Shown here piece after piece: positions 33,948 through 46,274 of a stretch of DNA of 64,000 bases. The notes beneath the pieces are model-generated. The model saw only the letters and a program-made list of their open reading frames with translations, made no database searches and had not been told where the DNA came from. A program made the translations under genes and the position numbers. How positions within the stretch are numbered: position 1 is the first letter of the stretch; the number at the start of each line of letters is the position of its first letter. The DNA comes from Eutypella sp. D-1 (taxonomy: Eukaryota > Ascomycota > Sordariomycetes > Xylariales > Diatrypaceae), in assembly GCA_023313575.1 (NCBI GenBank), contig JAJTTP010000001.1, forward strand, positions 4,712,001 to 4,776,000, written 5' to 3'.

Positions 33948-34496
33948 TCAGTACCATTGGAGCTTCCGTCGCCACATCTCCTCTTCTTCGGCCTCGCGAA
34001 CGCGGCGGGCCTCCTCGAGGATCTCCTCCTCGGTGCGGACGTAAACGGGGGAGTCGCAGCCGCGGAGGCCGATGAATTTGCCGATTTTGCGCCGTTTATC
34101 CTCGAGGGGCAGGTCGGCGGACCACGAGGTGATGGGGCAGGGGTACTGCATAGTCCAGTGGCTCGGCGTCCGCTGGTGGTAGAAGTGCGCCAGCTCCTCG
34201 AGCTCCCAGTCCGTCAGCAGCCAGAAGTTCAGCAGCGTCACCGGGAACGCCGGGTGCACGTGCCCCGTCGTCATCTGCACCAGCGGCTTCAGCGGCAGCG
34301 CCATCTGCCGCAGCTTCTCCCGAAACGCCTCGCGCCGCGCCGCCCGCCGCGCCCCCAGCGAGCCGCTGCCGTTGCCGCTGCCGCCGTTCTCCAGGTTTTG
34401 CTCGTGCAGTGTCTCCGGCGGGATGGGCTCGTGCGGCGATTCTGGGTTGTGCTCGTGCGGCGGCAGCTGCTGCCCGTTCTCGTACTGGTTCGCCAT
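33948..34496 (-). CDS. Conserved-looking small protein, function unknown
   Basis: Single exon, 182 aa from the Met in MANQYENGQQLPPHEHN. The frame stays open to a Met at 34625, but the extra 43 residues (MPTYAIVPTYSF...) are unlike a domain, so the inner start is preferred. Residues 1-45 are Gln/Pro/Glu/Gly-rich and probably disordered. From about 50 there is a basic amphipathic segment (RRAARREAFREKLRQM), then a hydrophobic-aromatic core (HPAFPVTLLNFWLLTDWELEELAHFYHQRTP) and a tail with GKFIGLRGCDSP and an acidic helix (EEEILEEARRVREAEEEE). The core looks constrained, as in a conserved fungal protein, but I cannot name a family. No membrane span or signal peptide is evident. Confidence 0.65.
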   Translation of the reverse strand: MANQYENGQQLPPHEHNPESPHEPIPPETLHEQNLENGGSGNGSGSLGARRAARREAFREKLRQMALPLKPLVQMTTGHVHPAFPVTLLNFWLLTDWELEELAHFYHQRTPSHWTMQYPCPITSWSADLPLEDKRRKIGKFIGLRGCDSPVYVRTEEEILEEARRVREAEEEEMWRRKLQWY

Positions 34497-35497
34497 CTGA
34501 AGGGGATGTTCTTTCTCGGGGTGGATGCGTGGATTCGAGGGGATGGAATGAAGGACCAGATATGCGCTCGTGTTATACTCGGGAAGACTGAACGAGTAAG
34601 TAGGTACGATAGCGTACGTCGGCAAGCGTTATTGCGCTGGAATGTAGTAGGTAGCACACAACTACTCGCGGTGTCTATAGGCGACGGGTTTCTGTAACGG
34701 GCGGCAACTGAAGCAGTGTGTGCGAAGAGCTTCAATTGCAAAGAATGTTAAAGGCGTCTCTGCGTGGTATAAATGATCGGAATTCTCTTTGTGAGGGGTT
34801 TTGTTTTTTCGGTTTTGGTATGGAACTTGTGGTTATATGTTGGTCTTTAATCGTTTTTTTTCCGGGTTTCCTTTTTTTCTTTCCTTTCTGTCGTCTTCTG
34901 AGAGAAAATGGCAAGGTCTTCCGAACCGCGTCGTCAAGCCGCTCAGCAGCTTTGAAATAAGAGAGAAATCGGTAAATGAAATATATAGGGCTGAGGATAA
35001 TTCGAGTCAAGAACGATGAGCACTTGGGATTGAATGACTAACGCGGCTGGATTGAGGTGAGAGGAGGTCTTAGGAGAATAGACTCGAAAGCTGTCGGGCG
35101 GCCGAGACGTTCTTCTTGTAGATACGAGGATCGTGGCGGCGTTTCTTTATGTGGTTTCACTGACGCTTTCTGTATGCCGTACCCTTTTTTTCCTGCCTCG
35201 GGGGTTCGCTGGCTCCTTTGTCCGGCTGGTTCAATCTTCATTAAAACATGACTTTGTCGGAACTCAGACCTCTTTCATCGTTCGAACTATCCCTTAGAGA
35301 CCGGAGGACCACGAGAGCAGACCGGCTGGACGGATCGGGCAATCTATTTGTAAGGCCGCGGGCTGGAACCGCGACTTGTCACAATGACTTGGAGTGATCC
35401 CATTTATAGCCAAACAAACTCGCAAACCTATATGACCAGTTCGTGATCAATTGTAATTGACTCTATACCATTGATGCTGAATCCTCCCCGTCGCGAC
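34497..35497. other. Intergenic region
   Basis: About 1 kb between the start of the small unknown gene and the stop of ORC3, both on the minus strand. It holds a T-rich stretch near 34795-34880 and no recognisable gene or RNA. It presumably contains the promoter of the small gene and the ORC3 3' UTR. Confidence 0.5.
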
Positions 35498-37949
35498 TCA
35501 AAGACCCTTCCAGGCAAGTTTGGCAATGTGGTCCGCTTTCTTCCTACTTGGCTTCACAAAGCCCATGACTCTCAGCTCGGCTAGTCCTTGGTAGAACAGA
35601 ACAAGCGCGGTCCTTTCATCGAGCCCCTCTTCGTTCTCATCGCCGACGATTGCCAGATACGCTGACCATAGATCAGCGACATTGACAAGAGACCCAGTCT
35701 CGAGATAGAGCTGATACAAGATGGACGTGGTCGGCAGCGTCGATGCGATCTGACCTTCACCTGCCTTGCAACAAGAGCATCCCAGGTAGTCTTGCGGCCG
35801 CGATAATGCTCGCTCAACGACAGCCCGTGGGCGAGGCATGAACACGTCTTTATACGGTGCCTTCGAGTCATACAGCCAGATCTCATGGAATGGCATGTCC
35901 TCGGCTCTCTCGCACGACAAGACTTTCTGCAGGTGCGCGACAAGACGATCGATGAGCTTAGTGTAAGCCTTGTCGTGATCAGTGAGGGCGGCTGTGTCTT
36001 GGCTGAGCTGCACCTTCTGGGCAATAACCGTTGTTCGAAGAACCTTGCTTTGTCCACTGTATTGACTTCGAAGCGCATGTCCATCCTCATCGGCCTTCGA
36101 TTGTAGGTCCTTGACCTCGGCTAGCATGGCAGAGAGCAATGAAGCCGTCTTCTCATCCTCGTTAGCCCATTGGCTCAACCCAAGGGCCTGGTCGCCTTTG
36201 TTAATGGCGTCAACCACTTGAGTTAAGAAGAAAATCGCGTCAGAGGGCTGCATTTGTTTCACAGACTCCAGAAACTCAGCATGTTTCCCCTCAGGCTGGA
36301 CCCCGTTTCTGACTGCATCTAGATACAACTGGCCAAAATCGGAGGACGTGGAAGCTTTTCCAGCTGTCAGATATTTGAGTGTTCGCAGAAGTTCCACTAC
36401 CCATTGTTGGGACTTGCGTAAACAGTCCTGGAGATGAGTTATAAGGTATCCATCATCGTCCATGAGCAACTTTGCATGTTTGACGTTGCCCAATTCTATC
36501 GCTGCCTCAACAGACTGGCGAAAAGATGGCAGGGAGCGAAGCGCCTCGAAATGACTAGACTGGGGAGAGCTCATCCTAGCTTTCGGGGACAAAAACACAG
36601 TGAGAGGGTTCGCATAGAAATGACACATATATGCGTACTAGTAGTCGGTTAGCCTTAGAAACTAATTTGTCCAGCTGATGGTGGCTTACCTTCAAAGAAT
36701 TCACAAACATGGGTATGCTCGCCACTTGTTCCCGTTGGCGCTCCAGAAGACCATGTACGAAAGATGGACCAAGCCGCAGAGAGGCATGAGCATGAGCGAT
36801 GGCGGTCTTGAAGACCCTGTCGATGATCGACGCTGATTGTTCGACGTCGAACTGGTCACCGTGAAGACATTGGCAAGTAGACTTCAACAGCCGGGCCTGA
36901 AACAGCTCGACAGAGGTAGCTACACCGAAGACGAAAACGAAAGGTATGCGATCAAGCCAAGAACTAGCAGGGGTTGAGTTAGCTAAGTCGATCAAGTCGG
37001 AAGGCCGAGTAATAATACCTTAGAAGGGAGATTAGATCAGAGAGTAAACCGCTATCAAAAGCCTCGCTATCTTGGAAAGCAATGGCAACGTGGTTCCGAG
37101 GGGTCGACCATAGGTGGGCGTAGAGCGCCTCGAGATCATAGTTGAGATATTTCCGCTTCTGTATGTGTCGTTAGAAGACTTGCAATGGCACGATGGGAAG
37201 GATAGGCCTTACGTCTTTCCCCACGGCTACTTCCAAGTCGTCACCCTCGTCGGCCGTCGACGCGGTAACATCATGGATGATTTTCTTGAGGATGGCCTTC
37301 AAGTTGGACGCGTCTCCAGAGCGTAGTCGCACGGTTGTCGTTTTCGCCCTTGTCTGGAGAGCGTCCGACATTTGGTCAAACAAAAGATCTTGCGATGCTA
37401 TGTTCGGACCAGTAATGATGAAGGCAGACGGGATCTTGTCATTGGGTACATGCTCCGAGGACCCCTGTATGAAAGACGTGACTTCATCTAGGGTTGACTG
37501 GTTTGCCTCCCGAAGTATACGCTGCAAATATGGGTTATAATGTTAGGCGCTCAGGGGTTCTACGACTTTTGGCCTCTACGACACGAAAGACTAACCTGGA
37601 TTCTTTTATCAATCTGGGACCAGGCATCCTCGAAGGCCCGTGTTCGAAGACGGATTGACTCTTCATTCTCAGTGCCCTCTAATAGAGGATAGAGTGTGGT
37701 GGAAGCAGGCAGGGCGTCATGGTGTGTATCGTTCTGTTGCTTTTTAGACACCTTCCTACGCTTTGAGGGCCTACCATCACCACCATCAGCAACCTCATCA
37801 GCTGGGTCGAATATGTAGGCGGCCTGGCATAAACCTGTTAGCCGTCCCTCCCAGCTTCATAATTGCAGTTTTATGTTTGGGTTCATATTCATACTCACCT
37901 GATGCTCTTTTCCCTCGTATATATCAGCTGATAATTCATCCGCTACCAT
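35498..37949 (-). CDS. ORC3: Origin recognition complex subunit 3
   Basis: Subunit of the six-protein complex that marks replication origins and loads MCM helicase. Six exons join in phase: 37949-37899, 37823-37596, 37521-37213, 37158-37019, 36963-36690 and 36637-35498, total 713 aa, near the usual Orc3 length. The introns (75, 74, 54, 55 and 52 nt) have good donors, and most have CTAAC-type branch sites. The protein starts MVADELSADIYEGKEHQ, continues AAYIFDPADEV and carries a likely nuclear signal RPSKRRKV near residue 35. The AAA-like fold follows (IPSAFIITGPNIASQ lacks a proper Walker A lysine, as in Orc3; VAIAFQDSEAFD; FVFVFGVATSVELF). The C-terminal half contains YAYMCHFYANPLTVF and ends with a winged-helix-like ELRVMGFVKPSRKKADHIAKLAWKGL, the classic Orc3 C terminus. 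Confidence 0.9.
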
Positions 37950-38427
37950 TTTCTTGGTTTTGCGAGTTGTTTATAACAGTTCACTATCTCAAGGGCGGGA
38001 ACAAGAACAAACTTTTAAACGTTCTGCTCAGTAACTATTAAGCTGAAGCTGTGTAGGGAGTTAAGGGGTTGATGTAGCAGTATAGCGAGTTCCAATAGAC
38101 GCGACTGTTTAAAGTTTGCAGGCGAGATCCGTGTACCCCTGCAGTCCTAACTAAAATAAGCTAAGCAAGTACTGCCTAAATAGGTAAGAGTATTATACCT
38201 ACATATATGTACTTATGTAGGTGTAGGTGGGGTCAAACTTGGGTACTTAGGTACATAAACCTCCAGGTGGGTATGGTGCGCTGTGATATCACTGAAGGCC
38301 CCTCTAAAATTTTTATGTTCAAGGTGTGTTTTTAAGTCTTATCGTCAACTTCTTTTTTTTTTTGTTCAAGTCGTTGTAAATAAGCCGAAATATTACAGGA
38401 TGCTTAGTTATAGCAGACGATTAACAA
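37950..38427. promoter_or_regulatory. Divergent ORC3/PPR promoter region
   Basis: 478 nt between two start codons. It has dense TACCTA/TAGGTA/ACATATATGTAC palindromes at about 38180-38260 and a T run near 38350-38362. A TAGACGCGAC sequence near 38097 resembles, but does not match, the ACGCGT cell-cycle box. Confidence 0.45.
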
Positions 38428-41052
38428 ATGACTTCAATTCGTACCCGGAAACTTCTTGAATTCGGCTCTCGCGACTTCGATTTTATTTGTCGCTCATGTC
38501 TATCTACTCTACAAAAAAGACAGGCCCTCATTTCAACCCTTCCGTCGAGGGCAAAGACAAGATGCATCCTACCCGGATCAGCTCGCCACTCCTCATCAAA
38601 ATCTGCGCAAGTGCAACGACCTTCGCAACCCCGACAACAATCCCAACAGGATCACCAACAGGACCATTCACAGCACCACCAGCAGGACAAGAGCACGGCC
38701 AATTCGTCAACCCCTGCAGACCAAGAAGCTGAGCGCCGCAAGATTTTGGAAACTTTAGGGCTCTTCCAGGACAAGAACGATCAGAATGTAACCGTCAATT
38801 TCTACGAACAAGGCAATTTCGGAAGGCTTGAACGCCTCTCCAATCGGGACGCTTTCGAACAATCTTTTGCAGATCCCGGGGGCGTTCTTGACACCCGCAT
38901 GAACGAGCTGGAAACTCAGTTAGAACAAGCGAAGGAGCTTGTCAATGCCCTGACCGGAATGGCCAAGGAACTCAGGGATAATGAGATAGAGATGGAGAAG
39001 GAGGAGAAGGAAGAGGAGAAGGAAAAGGAAAAGGAAAAGAGCAACGACTCGCTCACCTTGACCGACGACCCAGAGCACCTTGAAACTGGCCAAATATCGT
39101 TCAGAAGCTATCAGTTACCATTAACCGGCTGGAGAGTCCTCCCCGCCCATACCATCGTCCGTTTCAATAAAGTACTGGATCGAGCTTATCACCAGCACAT
39201 TACCGGCGGCGTAAGGAAACAAACGATAAACCGGCTTTGGGGTATTTATTCGAGGATACGCTACATGATGGTGTCAAGATGGCATGATATGCCTAAAGCT
39301 ACATGGGTTCTTCTCTGGATCGTCTTTTCGGCTGAATCCGAAGCTAATCCCAACCGCATGTCGCATATCTATCTTCTTTTCAAAGACATGCAAGCTGCCG
39401 GCATTAACCTGAATGACGACCAACAACTTCTCGCTATAGAGGCTATGTTCATCGACGGTTGGAAGGAAGAGGCCCTCAAAAACCACAGAATTTTTGCCGG
39501 CACGCTAGGCACCAAAAATGAAACATTCATGAAGTACTGGCAACTTGGTCTACGCATGTACTGTCTGGTGGGGGACCTTGATCGGGCCCAGAGGATCGTG
39601 GACACGATCGACAACGCTCCCTATCCGCTTGAAAAGGATCCTAGGTTCTTGCTCCCTTTCATTCGAGCTTGTGCCGCTGATCCCGCATGGGTGCAAAGGG
39701 GCTTTGAGGCGTACCGCGAACTACGGGATATGTTGGGCGCCAAGATGACTAAAGTGGACTACGATCAGGTCATTGCCTTTTATCTGATGGCTAACCAAAC
39801 AGAATATGCTCTTTGCATCTTCGTGGATATGATGACTTCCGGAAGCCTTGATATATCTCGGAAAAAGCGCCTGCCTATGTCCGTCACCAACCCTTTCTTC
39901 ATTGGAAAGTGGCTGAAGAGGTTGATCGGAGGTGGTGACCTCAAAGGGGCCCACAATGTGGTGCTATATCTGATGAAGAAGGGCATCGTTGTACGGCCAA
40001 TACAAGTAAATGCTCTTGTGGGCTCGTTGCTGAGATCCAAGACTGCAGAAAATATACAACTGGCGGAAGACATTGGTTGGGGCATGATCAACTCGCGAAT
40101 TCAGTTCGTTCACAATCGGAAAAAAATGCGAGAACTTGACAAGTCCATAAAATTACGGCCACATGTGGGATGGCCGGATGCGACTCTGGAGACGTTCAAG
40201 CTACTTGCTGAGAATTACAGAAACCGGGCGATGCATCCAAAAATGGAAGAGCTCTGGGCGGCCTTCAGGGAGGCCGAGCTCGCACCAGATGTGTTCATGA
40301 TGAATCAGCTGCTCTGGTCGTTGCTCCACGACGGCCAAGGACAACAAGTCCCCGGTCTATTTTACCAACTAAAGCAAAAATACAACATCCAACCAGATCG
40401 CCACACCTTCTCCGCCCTCTGGCAGTCCCTACCAATCAACCGCTTGTGGAAGGTGTCTATAAAAGAATACCCGCAGGAGACCCAGAACTGCCGCGACATG
40501 TTCGCGGTTTTAGTCGTGTCCGCCTCTACTTTCGGTGAGAAGGGGATCGACACGCAATTTGCCGAAAGGATCCTGCATTCCTTCCGCAAGGTGAACGACA
40601 AGCCTGGGCTCCTAGTAGCCACGCGCGCGCTACGGTACGTGTTCCGTTCGCCGCCGGCGGAACCGGTCATCATGAAGCTGCTTGTGGGCACCACGTACCT
40701 GGATAAGGCCCTGAAGAAGGAGGCCCCCAACCGGGAGTTCATGTTCCATTTGAAACGCATCGAGAAATTCCTGGAACACCGGAAGAAGGAGCTACAAGCG
40801 TCTGGAGAGTTCCCGAAGGACACCGACCTCGAGACGTTTAGGAGAGACGAGTTCTGCAACTACTACGAACTCTGCCTAGAAACCGAAGGGCAGCACCCGC
40901 AGAACGCAGCCCTATATCCGAAGGGCTGGGACCGTGCGTTGCAGAAGGCCGTTGAGGACATGGGCTTGTACAAGATCTCGCAGATTAGCGAGAACTCGCA
41001 GGACTCCGAGGGCTCGCAGAACGCTGGGGGTGTGCATACTGAGCATATTTAG
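38428..41052 (+). CDS. Mitochondrial PPR-like RNA-binding protein
   Basis: Intronless, 874 aa. The N terminus (MTSIRTRKLLEFGSRDFDFICRSCLSTLQKR, basic and Ser-rich) suggests mitochondrial import. Residues about 60-100 are Gln/His-rich and 185-210 are a Glu/Lys repeat. The C-terminal two thirds are helical repeats with PPR-like turns, for example FLLPFIRACAADPAWVQRGFEAYRELRDMLGAKMTKVDYDQVIAFY, GGGDLKGAHNVVLYLMKKGI and APDVFMMNQLLWSLLHDGQGQQVPGLFYQLKQKYNIQPDRHTFSALW. This layout fits large fungal mitochondrial translation factors such as the Neurospora CYA-5/yeast Pet309 type, which act on COX1 mRNA, but I cannot confirm orthology. It shares a divergent promoter with ORC3. The first ATG of the frame is used. 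Confidence 0.75.
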   Translation: MTSIRTRKLLEFGSRDFDFICRSCLSTLQKRQALISTLPSRAKTRCILPGSARHSSSKSAQVQRPSQPRQQSQQDHQQDHSQHHQQDKSTANSSTPADQEAERRKILETLGLFQDKNDQNVTVNFYEQGNFGRLERLSNRDAFEQSFADPGGVLDTRMNELETQLEQAKELVNALTGMAKELRDNEIEMEKEEKEEEKEKEKEKSNDSLTLTDDPEHLETGQISFRSYQLPLTGWRVLPAHTIVRFNKVLDRAYHQHITGGVRKQTINRLWGIYSRIRYMMVSRWHDMPKATWVLLWIVFSAESEANPNRMSHIYLLFKDMQAAGINLNDDQQLLAIEAMFIDGWKEEALKNHRIFAGTLGTKNETFMKYWQLGLRMYCLVGDLDRAQRIVDTIDNAPYPLEKDPRFLLPFIRACAADPAWVQRGFEAYRELRDMLGAKMTKVDYDQVIAFYLMANQTEYALCIFVDMMTSGSLDISRKKRLPMSVTNPFFIGKWLKRLIGGGDLKGAHNVVLYLMKKGIVVRPIQVNALVGSLLRSKTAENIQLAEDIGWGMINSRIQFVHNRKKMRELDKSIKLRPHVGWPDATLETFKLLAENYRNRAMHPKMEELWAAFREAELAPDVFMMNQLLWSLLHDGQGQQVPGLFYQLKQKYNIQPDRHTFSALWQSLPINRLWKVSIKEYPQETQNCRDMFAVLVVSASTFGEKGIDTQFAERILHSFRKVNDKPGLLVATRALRYVFRSPPAEPVIMKLLVGTTYLDKALKKEAPNREFMFHLKRIEKFLEHRKKELQASGEFPKDTDLETFRRDEFCNYYELCLETEGQHPQNAALYPKGWDRALQKAVEDMGLYKISQISENSQDSEGSQNAGGVHTEHI

Positions 41053-42980
41053 AGGCTAATGGCCTGGGAGTAGATACACGTGTACATATCATGCCTATAT
41101 CTTGGATACAGCAGTCCCCTGAATATACCTGCAGTCTCCCCTCATCATCAAATTTATGTATAGGTGGTTACACTAGGTAGCACGAGAAGTTAAACATAAG
41201 AATCATATCCGTTGGTCACGCGGAATGTTGGTCGAGATTGCCATACCAGCCAGACCTTATCGTTGTACGGTGCACCTTACCGGCTGAGAGCTGTGTGTAA
41301 CACCTGCCTTGATCCGTGACACGGACGGTTGCAGGCAATATGAATGTCGCACATGGCCTTGGCCACATGCTACAGAATACAATCTAGAGCTATGGTTAGG
41401 TAGGTCCAACTTTGCAGGAACGCCTTCTCGTGGTCGTTCAAGTGGTCACCTTGCCGTCGTTAAGCAAGAGCCGCTTTCTCCGTAGCAGACCCTATACGTG
41501 TGTGGCTCCACGCAAAGGTCTCAGCTTGTTTCCCTAGGTCGTACTTGACAAAAGTTTATAACATAAAAGTCAAAGCCCATTCCCCCTATAGCCAAAGCAT
41601 AGTAGATCCTACCAGCACGATTGCCTCCATAGCAGCTGCTGTCAGTACCTAAGTATTCAAGGTTGCCACTATCCGTATCTATGCAATGTACCCGTAGGGT
41701 TCCATCGTCCATCCATCTATCTTCGTTCTCCGAAAACAAACATCATCAGTTGACTTTGACATAACCTACCACACCCTCTCATTTTTCCTATCCGGCTGCC
41801 TACCCGCTAAAACATGTTTTCCAGATTGCCTACATACCTTACCTTAACTTACCTACCTATGTACCTATGATCATTTGCTCATTCATTCTTTTATTCCGTC
41901 CTAGTAATCTGACGATCAACTTCAGATTGTGTATTGCCTATCTGGGTATCTCATTCACATTCATACCACTTAGGTACGAAATACAAAATTGACAGTGCCC
42001 CTTCCATAAAAGCCGCAGAGTCCCTTCCGCTCAATAAGTATCAGGTAAGTGAATGGATGACCTGAAATGATTTGTTCCCTCGTGATGCACCTCTTGTTGT
42101 CACTCCGCCTTGGCTATCCCAGAACTGTCGCATTTGGTACTACGTACAAGGAAGGGTAGTGTACCCAGGTGTGTATTATACAACATCCATGAAGTAAGAG
42201 TTGTCATCATCGATGCTGGGTTGTTTTAGGACAACTGGTCGGGTTTACTATGCCGCTTTAGCTCTCCTGGGGCTCTGAATAGGGCTCTGGGTGCCAGTTA
42301 CCTACCCAAGACAGTCCCCGCAACCCCGCGGATCAAACCCTCCAACCCCTGTATCGTATCCCAGCCTCCACAGCGCCCGCCTTCACAAGCTACAGCGTCG
42401 ATAACTGTCCTCCGATTGGTCAGGATTAGTTGGGTCCGCAGTTCCGGCAGCTCAGCCCACTGGAAGCTCCCGCTTCCAACCGTTCCAGTTCCAGTTCTAC
42501 ATACCTAAGTACATGCCCGGGACGTACCTACTTATGCACCACTTAAGTAATTATCATTCCACCTTACAAGGAAAGGTCGATGTCCATGTCCTTTCCGTCC
42601 ATGGATTTATCGATTCAGCTTGCTGGGTGGCAGGTTGGCAATTGGCAGGTGATCTGTTAATGCATATAATGTTCCAATGTTACGTTTAACAAATACTTCC
42701 CAAGTTCTTTTATACACCTGGACTCAATTACCTTCTAAGTTACCTGTGTTCAACTTCAATTCTCCAACCCCCAACCTCTTTTAACTTAGTTGCTTGAGCT
42801 GCTTTTCTACTACTTAACGTGGACACGTATCTCGCTTTTTACAACTAATATAATATATCCGTCTGGCATATCTTACCCACTTCATTTATCACTTCGCTCA
42901 TTTCAGTTGGAGGATTCAACTCTAACTACAAAGTGGCTGGCAGTACCCCAAATCGTTTCTACAACCTCCTCAACGTCATC
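41053..42980. other. Long intergenic region
   Basis: About 1.9 kb between the PPR gene and the alpha-mannosidase, same strand. It is AT-richer with recurrent TACCTA/TAGGTA motifs (41395, 41860, 42510-42530). A C/T-rich leader precedes the mannosidase ATG. No open frame or RNA is convincing. Confidence 0.5.
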
Positions 42981-45900
42981 ATGGGAGGGGAACGCACCGA
43001 TAAGCCAAAGCCCGTCGCTTCCAACTACCCGACGTTGGCGGCAGCTCCCAAGGGTAAACGCATTTCCAAGATCTACAAGGACCGCATAGAGCAGTTCTAC
43101 AAGCCAGGGCAATATGAGACGCAGAACTTGCTCTCCATGATGTACGAGGGCATTGCCTCCGGCGAGCCTCATGTCAAGCTTTCTACCTGGCCAGCTCCAG
43201 GCCTCTCACGGCCGACATTTGAGGAGGCTTCCAAGGCCGACTACAAGCCTGCAAAGGTGGGCGATATCTTCGGCCCTGCTTGGGCCACCCACTGGTTCCG
43301 TATCGTTGTTTCCGTTCCTGCCCATCTCCGTGAGAAGAAGCATCTTGAGTTTCACTGGGATTCTGGCAGTGAGGGCCTAGTATGGTCACATGACGGACGC
43401 CCTTTGCAAGGTCTAACTGGCGGTGGTGAGCGCATCGAGTGGATCCTTCCGGACTCCTTCCGAGATGGCAAGGAGCACACCTTCTATGTTGAGATGGCCT
43501 GCAATAGTATGTTTGGCGTCCCAACCGGGGGTGATACTATTCAGCCTCCGGATCCGAACAGATACTTTGCCCTCACAAAGGCACAGATTTCTGCCATCAA
43601 CCTAGACGCCAGGCAGCTCCGTATCGACACTTGGATTATCGGCGATGCGGCGCGCGAATTCCCCGAGGACTCCTGGGAGCAACACAAAGCCTTGAATACC
43701 GTCACCGACATCATTAACAATTTTGTCCTTGGCGACCCAGAGTCCCTCAAGAAGTGTCGCGGCATCGCACAAGAGTATATCGGCTCTCATGTAGACTCTG
43801 CCAAGGTATACGACAGCGGAACTTTGCCCCAAGTGTATGGTATCGGCCACTGCCATATTGATACTTGTTGGCTATGGCCGTGGGCCGAAACCAAGCGAAA
43901 GGTCGCGCGGTCGTGGTCGAACCAATGCAATCTGATGGAGCTCTATCCGGAGCATAGATTTGCCTGTTCACAGGCACAGCAGTTCAAATGGCTTAAGCTC
44001 TACTATCCTTCTGTTTTCGATCGGGTCAAGGCTAAAGTTAAGGAAGGTCGATTCAACCCGATCGGTGGCAGCTGGGTTGAGCATGACACCAACCTTCCTA
44101 GTGGTGAATCTCTTGTTCGCCAGTTCCTGTACGGGCAGAGATTCTTCCAGAGCAACTTTGGTGAACGTTCCAAGACGTTCTGGCTTCCAGACACATTCGG
44201 GTATTCGAGTCAGCTGCCGCAGCTCTGCCAGCTAGCCGGCATGAATCGCTTCCTCACGCAGAAGCTCAGCTGGAACAACATCAACAACTTCCCTCATACT
44301 ACCTTCAACTGGGTAGCTCTCGATGGTAGCCAAGTCATGTGCCATATGCCACCGGCTGAGACGTATACTGCTGAGGCTCATTTTGGCGATGTCTCACGAA
44401 GCGTAAGCCGGCACAAGTCCATGGATCAAGATCATACCTCACTCCTGGTCTTCGGCAAGGGCGATGGCGGAGGTGGACCTACCTGGGAGCATCTGGAGAA
44501 GCTTCGTCGGTGCCGTGGTATCAGTGACGAAGTTGGCCGCTTGCCTAGAGTGCACATGGGCAACACAGTCGATGACTTCTTTGACAAGCTCGAGAAGAAG
44601 GGCACGTCTCTGGTCACCTGGTACGGCGAGCTGTACTTCGAACTTCACCGCGGTACCTATACCACCCAGGCGAACAACAAGCGCGACAACCGCAGGTCGG
44701 AGAACATGATGCGTGACCTTGAGCTACTCGCGACGATTGCCTCGCTGAAGTACAGCTCTTACAAGTATCCGAAGGCGGACTTTGACGATATATGGGAAAA
44801 CATTCTTCTTTGCCAGTTCCATGACTGCTTGCCTGGAAGCTGTATTGAAATGTGCTATGATGATACAGACGAGGTTAGTACACCATTCCATTCTCTGAGG
44901 ACAGCCCATTGACGAGAAAAACAGGTATACGCAAAGATATTTGAGACCGGAAAGCGCATCTTTGACGAAATCTACAAGCTCTTCGGTGTCTCGGAACGTG
45001 ATGCCGGCCAGACTGGGGAGACGGTTGCCTTAAACACTCTACCGTGGCACCGTAGGGAAATCGTCGACCTATCTGACAAGGAATGTGGCATTGCCTGTGG
45101 TAGCGGAAATGTTGTCAACATCAAGCGCTTTAAGACAAGCACTCCCAAGGCTGTCACTATCGAAGAGACCAACAAGAACGTCTTCGTCATGGCCAACGAT
45201 CAGCTGACCGTCAAGGTCAAGGCCGGTGTCATCACCTCTCTCGTGGACCGCAAGTTAGGCCGAGAACTTATTCCGAAGGGTGGCAAGGCCAACCAATTGG
45301 TCCTCTTTGACGACAAGCCTCTGTACTGGCAAGCCTGGGATGTCGAGGTGTACCACCTTGATTCACGAAAGGAGCTGCCATCCGGTGAGACTCGCATCCA
45401 CGAAGATAAAGAGCACCGCGTTAGTATCATCACCGAGACGAAGATCAGCGACCAAAGCTCCATCAAGACTATTCTGAGCTTGTCTGCCGCCATCGACGGC
45501 CAGCAGTCCGCTGTCGAATGCACTGCGTACGTCGACTGGCACGAAACTATGAAGTTCTTGAAGGTCGAATTCCCAGTGGACATTCAGAACACCGAAGCTT
45601 CATACGAAACGCAGTACGGTATCGCCAAGCGGCCCACACATTACAACACCACGTGGGACATGGCGAAGTTCGAGGTCTGCTGCCACAAGTTTGCCGACCT
45701 GTCCGAGCACGGCTACGGTGTTTCTATCCTCAACGACAGCAAGTACGGCTTCGCCACTTGCGGTAACCTGATGCGTCTTTCACTCCTCCGGGCCCCGAAG
45801 GCCCCCGACGCACACGCGGACATGGGCCAGCATAAGATCCGATGGGCCATCCTTCCGCACGAGGGCGAGCTGGGGCCGACGACCGTCCGCGCCGGGTACA

Positions 45901-46274
45901 ACTTCAACAACCCTATGAAGATCCTCACGGCCCCCGAGTCCGCGGACCTGACGTCCCTCTCGACCCACCCCATCAAGGTGACCGGCAGCCCGTCGGTAGT
46001 CTTGGACTGCGTGAAGCGTGGCGAGGACGACGAGGATGTCTCGCAGGATGCCAACATTCCCCGTCGCAAGGGCCAGAGCGTCATCGTCCGCGTGTACGAC
46101 AGTCTTGGAGGCCGCAGCACGGGCACGATCTCCTCGCCGGTCTGGGAAATCAAGAAAGTGTACAAGACCAATGTCCTCGAGGATGACGGTGAGGAGGTCG
46201 AGCTCGACAAGGACGGCTCCTTCCCTATCACGCTGCGTCCCTTCGAGGTCGCCACCTATAGGCTGCAGTTGTAA
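42981..46274 (+). CDS. AMS1: Class II alpha-mannosidase (GH38, AMS1 type)
   Basis: Hydrolyses terminal alpha-mannose from free oligosaccharides; the yeast homologue is a vacuolar/cytosolic enzyme delivered by the Cvt pathway. Two exons, 42981-44873 and 44925-46274 (intron 51 nt, in phase after TDE), total 1080 aa, against about 1083 in yeast. Start chosen at the first ATG, MGGERTDKPKP; the frame extends upstream without an ATG. Zinc and catalytic signatures are visible: GHCHIDTCWLWPW with His290 and Asp294, and the nucleophile Asp404 in FWLPDTFGYSSQLPQ. Further family blocks are GGSWVEHDTNLPSGESLVRQF, HRGTYTTQANNKRDNR and ILLCQFHDCLPGS. No signal peptide is present, consistent with cytosolic synthesis. 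The second exon holds the C-terminal beta-sandwich region. Confidence 0.93.

Noticed and set aside
38090..38106. Cell-cycle (MCB) box upstream of ORC3
   Set aside because: The sequence is ACGCGA, not the ACGCGT consensus, and occurs once only.
42933..42980. Upstream start of the alpha-mannosidase
   Set aside because: No ATG; the frame opens with GTG. The ATG at 42981 gives the normal family length.
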